7,177 nt of DNA from Prevotella sp. (GTDB lineage Bacteria > Bacteroidota > Bacteroidia > Bacteroidales > Bacteroidaceae): the NCBI GenBank assembly GCA_016283605.1, contig JAEENF010000044.1:1-7177 (forward strand). Reading direction: 5' to 3'. Shown here piece by piece: positions 1 through 5,602 of this stretch (position 1 is the stretch's first letter; the number at the start of each line of letters is the position of its first letter). The notes beneath the pieces are model-generated. The model made no database searches. It saw only the letters and a program-made list of their open reading frames with translations, and was not told the DNA's origin. Position numbers and translations under genes: made by a program.

Positions 1-119
1 GCCCTACAGCTATCGAGCGTCAGCAGCCGCTGACATTGGCCACTCATCGGCAACAGCACCAATAGCCCGAGCATCAGCGCCCGCGCCATTACTGTCCTTT
101 TTTTCTTTGTTTTTCTCAT
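1..119 (-). CDS. TolC-family outer-membrane efflux protein, N-terminal fragment
   Basis: Only the first 39 codons are in the window; the gene runs off position 1. The reading is a positively charged start (MRKTKKKR), a hydrophobic signal segment (about residues 11-29, ALMLGLLVLLP) and then QRLLTLDSCRA. A mature start of the form 'LTLDxCxxxAL' just after the signal peptide is typical of Bacteroidetes TolC-like outer-membrane channels, which join a membrane-fusion protein and an RND or ABC pump to export drugs or other compounds. The start is uncertain. The ATG at 119 has no clear Shine-Dalgarno, while an in-frame ATG at 89 is preceded by AAAGGA at good spacing and would give a cleaner 20-residue signal peptide (MARALMLGLLVLL...). 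The gene begins 34 bases after the araC-type gene on the same strand, so the two are probably co-transcribed. The family call rests on about 11 mature residues plus context. Confidence 0.6.
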   Translation of the reverse strand, partial: MRKTKKKRTVMARALMLGLLVLLPMSGQCQRLLTLDSCR

Positions 120-153
120 CGCTTATACATTATTAATAGAATATCCTTTTCAT

Positions 154-1050
154 CTATTTCTGGTATTTCTTCCGATACTCCAGCGGCGTCATGCCCAGAT
201 GCTCCTTCACGTACTTGCCGAAGAACGAGGCATTGGGGAAATTCAGGTCGTTGGCTATCTCTTGCATTGTCATGTCGGTAAAGCGCAGACGGTGCTCAAT
301 AGCCTTCAGCGTAAAGAGCTTTATCATCTCGCTCGGCCGGCGGTTCATCGTCTCCTTGAGCAGTGTCGAAAGGTATTTCGGCGTGATGTTCAGCTGACTG
401 GCGAAGTCATCCACCTTGCGAATACGCCCGTCGCTCTGCTCAACCAAACGCATGAACTTGTCAGCCAACCGTCTTCTGTGGAAACCTGGTGTGTTGTCCT
501 CCTGAAAGTCCTCCTGAGCCTTCTGTTCCTTGTCGCGACGCATCATGCATAGCATTTCAAGCATCATCGTGCTGACAAGCGAACGGACGATTTCGGAATA
601 CAACAAGGGCTTTTGGTCTCTCATCCGGCGGCATAACAGCTGGAAATAATCATCTAGCAACGACAATTCTTCACCAGACAGATGCACTTTCGGGTGTTGC
701 TTGAGGTATGTCAGGTCTGCCAGGCTTACTTCACTGTACATATTGATGTTCCATAATTCGCTACGGGAAAACCAGATCTGCCGACAATTGAAATCCGGCG
801 ATGACATGAAATTGCAGACCACGCTATGAGCCATATATAAGTACAGGTCGTTCTTGCGAAGCTCTATCCGCTGTCCGTCGTAGTCAAACTGCGCCATACC
901 GTCAGTACAGATGACGATAAGTCCATGACTGTCAAGAGACAACTCGCCTTTTGGCAATGAGCCGAAGTTCTCCATGACCACAAGTTCGTCACTGTCACCT
1001 AATCGTATGGTGTCTGAACCGCTCCTTGGATTAAGATTTTGTATCTCCAT
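154..1050 (-). CDS. AraC-family transcriptional regulator
   Basis: A 298-residue cytoplasmic DNA-binding regulator. Residues about 20-170 form an N-terminal cupin-like effector domain (alternating beta-strand pattern such as GLIVICTDGMAQFDYDGQ at 43-60, then helices at 125-170). Residues about 195-298 are the two helix-turn-helix AraC/XylS domain. The first HTH is around 213-235 (VDDFASQLNITPKYLSTLLK) and the second around 261-296, with the family signature IANDLNFPNASFFGKYVKEH followed by GMTPLEYRKKY. Length is normal for the family. The ATG at 1050 is well placed after an AAGGAA Shine-Dalgarno (1055-1060). The gene has a probable promoter 170-200 bases upstream and a long leader. A TolC-like gene follows after 34 bases, so it probably controls an efflux operon and possibly itself. 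The effector cannot be read from sequence. The family assignment is very secure; the target is inferred from position. Confidence 0.95.
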   Translation of the reverse strand: MEIQNLNPRSGSDTIRLGDSDELVVMENFGSLPKGELSLDSHGLIVICTDGMAQFDYDGQRIELRKNDLYLYMAHSVVCNFMSSPDFNCRQIWFSRSELWNINMYSEVSLADLTYLKQHPKVHLSGEELSLLDDYFQLLCRRMRDQKPLLYSEIVRSLVSTMMLEMLCMMRRDKEQKAQEDFQEDNTPGFHRRRLADKFMRLVEQSDGRIRKVDDFASQLNITPKYLSTLLKETMNRRPSEMIKLFTLKAIEHRLRFTDMTMQEIANDLNFPNASFFGKYVKEHLGMTPLEYRKKYQK

Positions 1051-1131
1051 GCTGTTCCTTTTTTACTTTTCTGGGTGCAAAATTGGTCAAATATCTCCAA
1101 AATTTGCTGTCCGATTTTTCCCGAAATATAC

Positions 1132-1169
1132 TCTATCTCTTTTTTTGTATTGCTAAATACGGAGATAGA
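1132..1169 (-). promoter_or_regulatory. Bulged hairpin in the leader of the araC-type gene
   Basis: TCTATCTC (1132-1139) and GAGATAGA (1162-1169) are perfect 8-base inverted arms. Inside them GTATT (1147-1151) and AATAC (1156-1160) form a second stem around the four-base loop 1152-1155. In the minus-strand RNA the outer and inner stems would be separated by one base on one side and a seven-A bulge on the other. The element lies about 80-120 bases upstream of the regulator start codon and downstream of the predicted promoter, so it would be in the mRNA leader. It could be an attenuation or stability structure, or a DNA operator. There is no direct evidence for function. Confidence 0.4.
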
Positions 1170-1195
1170 ACATCCTTTGGGATATATCGAACATC
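1165..1195. promoter_or_regulatory. Candidate AraC-type operator (21-base-spaced direct repeat)
   Basis: ATAGAACATC (1165-1174) and ATCGAACATC (1186-1195) match at 9 of 10 positions and start exactly 21 bases apart, two turns of B-DNA. AraC-family proteins commonly bind two direct half-sites about 21 bases apart on one face of the helix (family knowledge). The pair lies between the predicted promoter (-7 element at 1226-1219) and the AraC-type gene, so bound regulator would be expected to block its own transcription. Autoregulation is an inference; the repeat in A+T-rich DNA could be chance. Confidence 0.4.
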
Positions 1196-1218
1196 TTAAA
1201 ATGGTTGATTTCTCGCTG

Positions 1219-1250
1219 CAAATATACAATATTTCCTTCATCCCGCCAAA
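1219..1250 (-). promoter_or_regulatory. Bacteroidetes-type promoter for the araC-type gene
   Basis: On the minus strand TTTG (1250-1247) is followed after exactly 20 bases by TATATTTG (1226-1219). This fits the Bacteroidetes primary sigma consensus of TTTG at about -33 and TAnnTTTG at about -7, with normal spacing. Transcription would start near 1213, giving a leader of roughly 160 bases before the ATG at 1050. It is the best promoter match in the window because both elements are present. Confidence 0.65.
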
Positions 1251-1283
1251 CATTCTGCAAAAAAAACCAGTTGTCATTTTGTC

Positions 1284-1351
1284 AAAAAACACGAGCCGTA
1301 ATCTCGTGAGCAGTGAGCCGTAATGTCGTCGAGAGTGAGATTACGGCTCGT
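1284..1351 (-). terminator. Probable intrinsic terminator downstream of GH115
   Basis: In the minus-strand RNA a perfect 15-base stem (1351-1337 with 1305-1291, arms GAGATTACGGCTCGT and its complement) encloses a 31-base loop and is followed by G and six U (1290-1284). It lies about 185 bases after the GH115 stop and just before the araC promoter, where a terminator is expected. The loop is long for an intrinsic terminator, and shorter competing pairings exist (see the repeat entry), so efficiency is uncertain. Confidence 0.55.
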
Positions 1352-1378
1352 CGAGGGTCAGCCGTAAGGCACAATGAG
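1291..1378. repeat. Four-unit 22-base tandem repeat with an inverted core in unit 3
   Basis: Four consecutive 22-base units start at 1291, 1313, 1335 and 1357. Units 1, 2 and 4 carry AGCCGTAA in the same phase (1294-1301, 1316-1323, 1360-1367). Unit 3 keeps the flanks of unit 2 (GTGAG at the start and CGTCGAG near the end) but has the core as its reverse complement. Its 13-base core (1337-1349) is the exact reverse complement of the unit 1 core (1293-1305). Unit 4 is degenerate after its core. The array overlaps the terminator hairpin. It may be an intergenic repeat family, a set of binding sites on one helix face, or a terminator built by duplication. Confidence 0.7.
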
Positions 1379-1422
1379 TTGAGATGTCCGCGTGTGTTGT
1401 GTGACAGATCAAGAAGTTTGTC

Positions 1423-1440
1423 GGATGTGTAACACATGCC
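1423..1440. repeat. Small dyad ATGTGT-A-ACACAT
   Basis: ATGTGT (1425-1430) and ACACAT (1432-1437) form a perfect 6-base dyad around one base, extendable to GG/CC with one bulged base. This could be an operator or a minor hairpin in the GH115 3' region. A dyad this short is also easily explained by chance. Confidence 0.2.
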
Positions 1441-1455
1441 CATGGAATTTTTGCG

Positions 1456-1509
1456 GGAAGGCCTTCCAACACTTTTTAGAAGGGGGTGTAAAAAGTGCGG
1501 GAAGGCCTT
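1456..1509. repeat. Nested palindromic hairpin element downstream of GH115
   Basis: The 12-base palindrome GGAAGGCCTTCC (1456-1467) begins the element, and its TGCGGGAAGGCCTT context (1452-1465) recurs at 1496-1509. Between them CACTTTTTA (1470-1478) and TAAAAAGTG (1489-1497) are perfect inverted arms around a 10-base loop. The two AAGGCCTT copies (1458-1465 and 1502-1509) pair on the same axis, giving an 8-base outer stem, a symmetric 4x4 internal loop and a 9-base inner stem. It starts 26 bases past the GH115 stop, so it would sit in the 3' untranslated RNA. No U-run follows on the minus strand, so it does not look like a simple terminator. It resembles a dispersed intergenic palindromic element. 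Confidence 0.6.
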
Positions 1510-1535
1510 GTAAAAAACAGGGGTATTTTGTTGTT

Positions 1536-4010
1536 TTATCTCTTGCAGGGCGACTCCTGACCAAAGAGGAACTGGGGCTGATAACCGCCGGCATCAACGA
1601 CGATCTTCTCGAAGACAATACCCGGATGCTTGGGCTGTATCGTCAACGTGTGTACATCCTTAGGCGTCAAAGGTAATTCCACGACCTTCTCCACCACACG
1701 GCTGGCAACAGCAGGATAATATTCCGAGTACATATAGGGCTGACGATCGACAAGCGTCTTGTTGAAGTTAACCACCTGTGCCTCACCACTGTCGAGGCTG
1801 ACAGCATATTCGAAACCGCCTACGTTCAGGAAGTCGAGCGTTGACTTCGTCACGACATGTACCTTCACTTTTGAGGATTCTACGGGTAACGTAAACTGAT
1901 AGGTCAGAGCCGCATTGCCCACTGCTTTCGTATATGGTGTCAGGGCAACGGCACTACGGATACGACCGTAATAGGGATAGATCGTCCATTCTGTACCTTC
2001 GGGCGCCGTAGCACTGTAATAGTGCTCTGCTTCCATCGCCACATAACCATCCTTAGCCGCAAAGGCATAACCACCAGCAGAGCCCTCATCAACAGATGTG
2101 GTGCGTGGCAACATGTCAGCACGGAAATTGTCGTTCCAGGAACGGTAGCCGATATGCTTCTGGATCATCATGCCATTCCACTTTCCACCGGCGATATCAG
2201 TATTATAGGCCGCACAGAGCAACGAGTCACGACGGAAGCACTGCTTCACCTTATCGGCCCAGAGATTGGCATCGGGGTTCTTACTGGCAGCCAAATACAG
2301 GTTCATGGCCTGAGCGTAGTACATATCGTAGAGGTTGGCCATCGCCTGCACAGGGAAGAGAATCAGTTGACGGTAGAAGTCGCGGGCCTCTGCAGGAATC
2401 TGGTCATAGAGGCGCAGGGCACGCAATTCCAGACGCTGGTAGTCATCGGCCACTTGTCGCCACTCGCCTGTCTCTATATTATAGGTACGCGCATCGAGCA
2501 TCTCAGGTGTCACACGAGCCATGTACTGGCAGTTGCGGTTGTAGATGTCGGCAGCTTCAGTGGCGACGGCATCGCCACATGCTGAACGGAAGAAACGAAG
2601 TGTATGGTCAGTGACGGTCTGGACGGTATATTCCTTCGGATTCCAAGCCATATCCATGAACAACTGGATGGGATACTCCATCGGTTTGAGGTCGCCGACA
2701 TTGAGAATCCACATGCGCTGGATACCGAAGTCATAGGCCAGTGACAACTGCTCGAACATCTGTTGCGTCTGGGTGACATTGAGCCATTTGGTATTACGGG
2801 GAGCACCCACGTAGTCCACATGGTAGTAGATGCCCCACCCTCCCTTACGGGTACGTTCGGCAGCAGTAGGCACACGACGGATGTCACCCCAGTTGTCGTC
2901 GCTGATCAGAATCATCACATCGTCAGGCACACGGAGTCCGGCATCGTAATAGTCCTGCACCTCTTTATACAAGGCCCACACCTGGGTGGTCTTTTCTGCC
3001 GGCTTACCGGTTACTTCCTTGATGATACGGCGCTGGTTGTCGATGATCTTCTCCATCAGCTTCGTGTCAGCCGTTTCACTCATCGCCTCGTCACCGTCAC
3101 CACGCATACCGATGGTCACGATATCATCGGTACCCTTCATACGTTCGATACCCTCACGGAAGAAACGGTCGAGGTTCTCCTTGTTGGTCTGGTAGTTCCA
3201 GGCGCCCCAATCCTTGCGATGACGGGCATATTCCTGATGGTTACGGGCCATGGGCTCATGATGGGAGGTACCCATGATAACACCCATTGCATCGGCAGTC
3301 TTCAAATTCTCAGGATCATCGGCATAGAAAGCCCAACCCCACATGGCGGGCCACAAGAAGTTACCCTTCAGACGGAGGATGAGTTCGAAGACTCTCTCAT
3401 AGAAACGGTGGTCGCCATAATCGGTACCAAAGGTATTCTTCACCCAAGTGGTCAGACAGGGAGCCTCGTCATTGAGGAAGATACCACGGTAACGCACACT
3501 CGGCTCACCGTCGGTGTATTCACCTTTCTTTATATATATAGCTTCGTGTTGTTCAATGGGGACATCGGCCCAGTAGTACCAGGGCGAGACACCGATCTGC
3601 TTCGACAGCTCATAGATGCCGAAGACGGTACCACGCTTGTCGCTGCCCGCGATAACCAGCTGGTCGCCGATAGTCTTGATGATGTATTTCTCCGTCTTAC
3701 CCTTCAGGTCGCGGAGCTCGCCCTTCTTCACCCACTGGTCAATCTGCTTGTTGACACCTACCGTACCAACAAGGATCCGAGCACGCTCAGAAACAGGGAG
3801 CTGCTTCTGGGTGACTTTCTCGAAGTCCTTCTGGAGATTAGCGATGGCGATATGAACGCAACGGTGCTCGTTGGCATCGAATGAAACACATGCATCCTGC
3901 AGCGAAAGGGCGTCGGCAGATGCCTGGAAGATCACGAACTGTTCTGCGGCACTCAGAGAAAGTGTCGACAACATGGTCAGGGCCAAAAACAATAACTTTT
4001 TCATACTCAT
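1536..4010 (-). CDS. GH115 alpha-1,2-glucuronidase (xylan side-chain hydrolase), secreted
   Basis: A glycoside hydrolase family 115 enzyme of 824 residues, close to the usual family length. The family removes (4-O-methyl)-glucuronic acid from internal and terminal xylose of glucuronoxylan. A Sec signal peptide is visible (KKLLFLALTMLSTLSLSA, cleavage near residue 22, no lipobox). An N-terminal domain (about 25-165) precedes the (beta/alpha)-type catalytic region (about 170-500) carrying GIFLNDEAP (176-184), LWPAMWGWAF (219-228), GTSHHEPMARN (247-257), RGDGDEAM (303-310), ALYKEVQDYY (346-355), SDDNWGDIRR (370-379) and YHVDYVGAPR (396-405). A helical region and a C-terminal beta-sandwich (about 655-805, beginning DGYVAMEAEHYYS) complete the protein. 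From memory, the catalytic acids fall in the RGDGD and YKEV segments; this is unverified. The ATG at 4010 was chosen; the ATG at 4004 (MKKLL) is equally plausible. It has its own promoter and probably acts in the periplasm or at the surface beside SusD-type uptake genes. Confidence 0.95.
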   Translation of the reverse strand: MSMKKLLFLALTMLSTLSLSAAEQFVIFQASADALSLQDACVSFDANEHRCVHIAIANLQKDFEKVTQKQLPVSERARILVGTVGVNKQIDQWVKKGELRDLKGKTEKYIIKTIGDQLVIAGSDKRGTVFGIYELSKQIGVSPWYYWADVPIEQHEAIYIKKGEYTDGEPSVRYRGIFLNDEAPCLTTWVKNTFGTDYGDHRFYERVFELILRLKGNFLWPAMWGWAFYADDPENLKTADAMGVIMGTSHHEPMARNHQEYARHRKDWGAWNYQTNKENLDRFFREGIERMKGTDDIVTIGMRGDGDEAMSETADTKLMEKIIDNQRRIIKEVTGKPAEKTTQVWALYKEVQDYYDAGLRVPDDVMILISDDNWGDIRRVPTAAERTRKGGWGIYYHVDYVGAPRNTKWLNVTQTQQMFEQLSLAYDFGIQRMWILNVGDLKPMEYPIQLFMDMAWNPKEYTVQTVTDHTLRFFRSACGDAVATEAADIYNRNCQYMARVTPEMLDARTYNIETGEWRQVADDYQRLELRALRLYDQIPAEARDFYRQLILFPVQAMANLYDMYYAQAMNLYLAASKNPDANLWADKVKQCFRRDSLLCAAYNTDIAGGKWNGMMIQKHIGYRSWNDNFRADMLPRTTSVDEGSAGGYAFAAKDGYVAMEAEHYYSATAPEGTEWTIYPYYGRIRSAVALTPYTKAVGNAALTYQFTLPVESSKVKVHVVTKSTLDFLNVGGFEYAVSLDSGEAQVVNFNKTLVDRQPYMYSEYYPAVASRVVEKVVELPLTPKDVHTLTIQPKHPGIVFEKIVVDAGGYQPQFLFGQESPCKR

Positions 4011-4024
4011 CAATTTTTCTGCTG

Positions 4025-4032
4025 CAAAGTTA
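4025..4032 (-). promoter_or_regulatory. Bacteroidetes -7 element for GH115
   Basis: TAACTTTG on the minus strand (4032-4025) matches TAnnTTTG exactly and lies 14 bases upstream of the GH115 ATG at 4010. No good TTTG is found about 20 bases further upstream, so the -33 part is weak. The predicted leader is only about 10-15 bases. The element suggests GH115 can be transcribed independently of the lipoprotein gene before it. Confidence 0.5.
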
Positions 4033-4066
4033 CGATAATAGGCGTCACGTCATATCTACGATTGTC

Positions 4067-4106
4067 GCAGAATCTTTCAAATTTGTTTCACCTTGACAGA
4101 TTCTGC
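4067..4106. repeat. Inverted repeat straddling the stop of the propeller lipoprotein gene
   Basis: GCAGAATCT (4067-4075) and AGATTCTGC (4098-4106) are perfect 9-base arms. After one mismatch the stem continues with TCAA (4077-4080) and TTGA (4093-4096), leaving a 12-base loop. The lipoprotein stop codon (4090-4088) lies in the loop. No U-run follows on the minus strand, so it is a non-canonical terminator or 3' stabilising hairpin at best. It separates the lipoprotein gene from the GH115 promoter. Confidence 0.45.
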
Positions 4107-5602
4107 ACTTTTGTGGCTACACGATGCTCGTTTTCTATCCGTTTCCCCGTCGCTCTCGCATCAATTTCCACAGGATGCGACGTGAAATCGGGCGTGTTAA
4201 AAGAGTACATCAGACGACGATAGTACGTCTTCGGATGACGCTGAGGAAGAAGCAAAGGTTTCGAAGCCTTGCCCTGGGCATCAAAATGCGAGAAATACAC
4301 TTTCGTATAAAGACCGTCCTCGCTACGGCTGGTAAAGAGGAACCAACGGCTGTTCGAATTCCAGTTATGATAACTCTCTGCCCTGTCGCTATTCACCTCT
4401 TGCATGGGCCTTGTCTCACCGGTCTCGAGATCCAACAGCCAGAGGTCGGCCTCAGGATGCCAAATGGTGAAATAGCCGTAGTCTGTCTGGGTGTACATCA
4501 GATAACGTCCATCGTAAGAAGGCCGGGGCCAGGAGACACTCTTACCCGTTTCAAGCGTATTCACAAGGGTATCCACCTCAGTACCTATCCGTCCTGTCTT
4601 CTCGTCGAAGGCCACACGACAGAGGCTGTACTTCTCCTGATCGTAGTCCGTAGGATAAATCTGTCGTTTCGCCGTGGTGAAATAGAGCCATTTGCCGTCG
4701 GGCGAGAAGGCGGGCGTGTTCTCTGCCCAGTATTTCTTCATGATAAGCGTATCACGGAGGATGGTATGCGTCTGGGTGTCATAGACGAACACATCCGACG
4801 AGGAGTCGTAGACCTCGATGCGCTTGTTTTTCTTATTCGTATGGAACATCTGCGAGGTCTTGTTGGTGGAGAAGGCGCAATACCGGCCTCCCGGATGCCA
4901 GTAGGGATAGACCATCGAACCACCCAGCGAGTCGTTCTTCGCCTGCAAAACTGTCAACTGTAAACTGTCAGCTGCCACCTTCATGACCGTTGCTCCGTGA
5001 TTCCCACGCACATGAAACACATACTGGTCCGGATTCGTGCGATTCGCCGTATGACAGTTCAAGCACTGATTTGGTGTGCGCGTATTTTGGAGGAGTTCCG
5101 TCTCCTCGAAGTTACTCAGGTCACGCTGATAAAGACCCATCATGCTGTACATCTCGTAGCTGGGCGGTATGCGACGATAGGTGATGCCCCATGCTTCCAA
5201 GGGGTCTTCACTCACATAGACCTTGAAGTCGCGATATTGCGTCCACTGTCCGTCTTTCTCGGCACAAACGGTATAGATGAGTTGTCCGCCCTTGTTCTGC
5301 GCCAACAGCTGGTGCCACTCATCGATGTCGAAGTCGGCATCCTCGCCATTGGCATGGATGTTGCCTCCCTTCGATCCCTTTACCTCCACATCGATGGTCT
5401 CGAAAGCATCATCTGCCATCGAGAAGTTCAACGGGGCCATACCCACCGGTATCGTCACCTCCGTATAGTCGGGATAGATCTGCGGTAGCACGTCCTGCCT
5501 GCTCACATCCTTCGGGCTTGAACCGCAAGCTCCGAACAGCAAACACAGAACAACTAACGCTATTGCCGTTTTAATAGAAAAACACATCTTCGCCCTTGTC
5601 AT
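4088..5602 (-). CDS. PD40/TolB-like beta-propeller lipoprotein with CxxCH motif
   Basis: A 504-residue predicted lipoprotein of unknown function. The signal segment (about 10-25, KTAIALVVLCLLFGAC) ends in a lipobox-like LFGAC with Cys26; phenylalanine at -3 makes the lipobox imperfect. Residues about 45-135 look like a small beta-rich domain. CLNCH (180-184) is a CxxCH c-type haem-attachment motif. Propeller blades of the PD40/WD40-like type follow: YPYWHPGGRYCAFSTN (232-247), TPAFSPDGKWLYFTT (296-310), WPRPSYDGRYLMYTQ (358-372) and HNWNSNSRWFLFTSR (412-426). The ATG at 5602 gives a charged n-region (MTRAK) after AGAGG. An ATG at 5587, after AAGGG at good spacing, is an alternative. The start overlaps the end of the preceding membrane-protein gene by 32 bases, so translation is probably coupled. 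It probably sits on the periplasmic side of a membrane. Homologues are often named 'cytochrome c biosynthesis protein' or TolB-like; neither name is proven. Confidence 0.85.
   Translation of the reverse strand: MTRAKMCFSIKTAIALVVLCLLFGACGSSPKDVSRQDVLPQIYPDYTEVTIPVGMAPLNFSMADDAFETIDVEVKGSKGGNIHANGEDADFDIDEWHQLLAQNKGGQLIYTVCAEKDGQWTQYRDFKVYVSEDPLEAWGITYRRIPPSYEMYSMMGLYQRDLSNFEETELLQNTRTPNQCLNCHTANRTNPDQYVFHVRGNHGATVMKVAADSLQLTVLQAKNDSLGGSMVYPYWHPGGRYCAFSTNKTSQMFHTNKKNKRIEVYDSSSDVFVYDTQTHTILRDTLIMKKYWAENTPAFSPDGKWLYFTTAKRQIYPTDYDQEKYSLCRVAFDEKTGRIGTEVDTLVNTLETGKSVSWPRPSYDGRYLMYTQTDYGYFTIWHPEADLWLLDLETGETRPMQEVNSDRAESYHNWNSNSRWFLFTSRSEDGLYTKVYFSHFDAQGKASKPLLLPQRHPKTYYRRLMYSFNTPDFTSHPVEIDARATGKRIENEHRVATKVQNLSR

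Larger units (their letters stand above)
1051..1535. other. 485-base intergenic region between GH115 and araC-type genes
   Basis: No convincing gene lies here. Reading in the direction of transcription from the GH115 stop, it holds a nested hairpin (1509-1458), a small dyad (1440-1423), a four-unit 22-base repeat with terminator-like hairpin (1378-1284), a Bacteroidetes-type promoter (1250-1219), and the leader of the AraC-family gene. The leader has a 21-base-spaced direct repeat, a 13-codon open frame and a bulged hairpin. The stretch 1379-1422 shows nothing I can name. Longer open frames crossing this region on either strand lack homology signatures and overlap the regulatory elements. Confidence 0.8.

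Noticed and set aside
116..130. Four-codon frame (MYKR) whose stop overlaps the upstream TolC start codon as ATGA
   Set aside because: It is too short to distinguish from chance, has no Shine-Dalgarno at suitable spacing, and the true TolC start may be at 89.
999..1292. 97-codon minus-strand frame upstream of and overlapping the araC-type start
   Set aside because: It crosses the predicted promoter, operator and leader hairpin, overlaps the regulator coding sequence by 52 bases, and has no homology signature or ribosome site.
1291..1378. Short CRISPR-like array
   Set aside because: The 22-base units are contiguous with no unique spacers, one unit is core-inverted, and no cas genes are present.
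3529..3541. TATATATATA tract as a possible promoter or repeat
   Set aside because: It lies inside the GH115 coding sequence and simply encodes an isoleucine/tyrosine-rich stretch; no gene follows it in either direction.
2763..3884. 373-codon open frame on the plus strand, opposite GH115
   Set aside because: It lies wholly antisense to a confidently identified GH115 gene, has low-complexity composition (many T, V, G, H) typical of antisense shadow frames, and shows no domain signature.
4124..4963. 279-codon open frame on the plus strand, opposite the propeller lipoprotein
   Set aside because: It is antisense to a gene with clear signal, repeat and motif structure; the translation is rich in R, H and L without recognisable domains.
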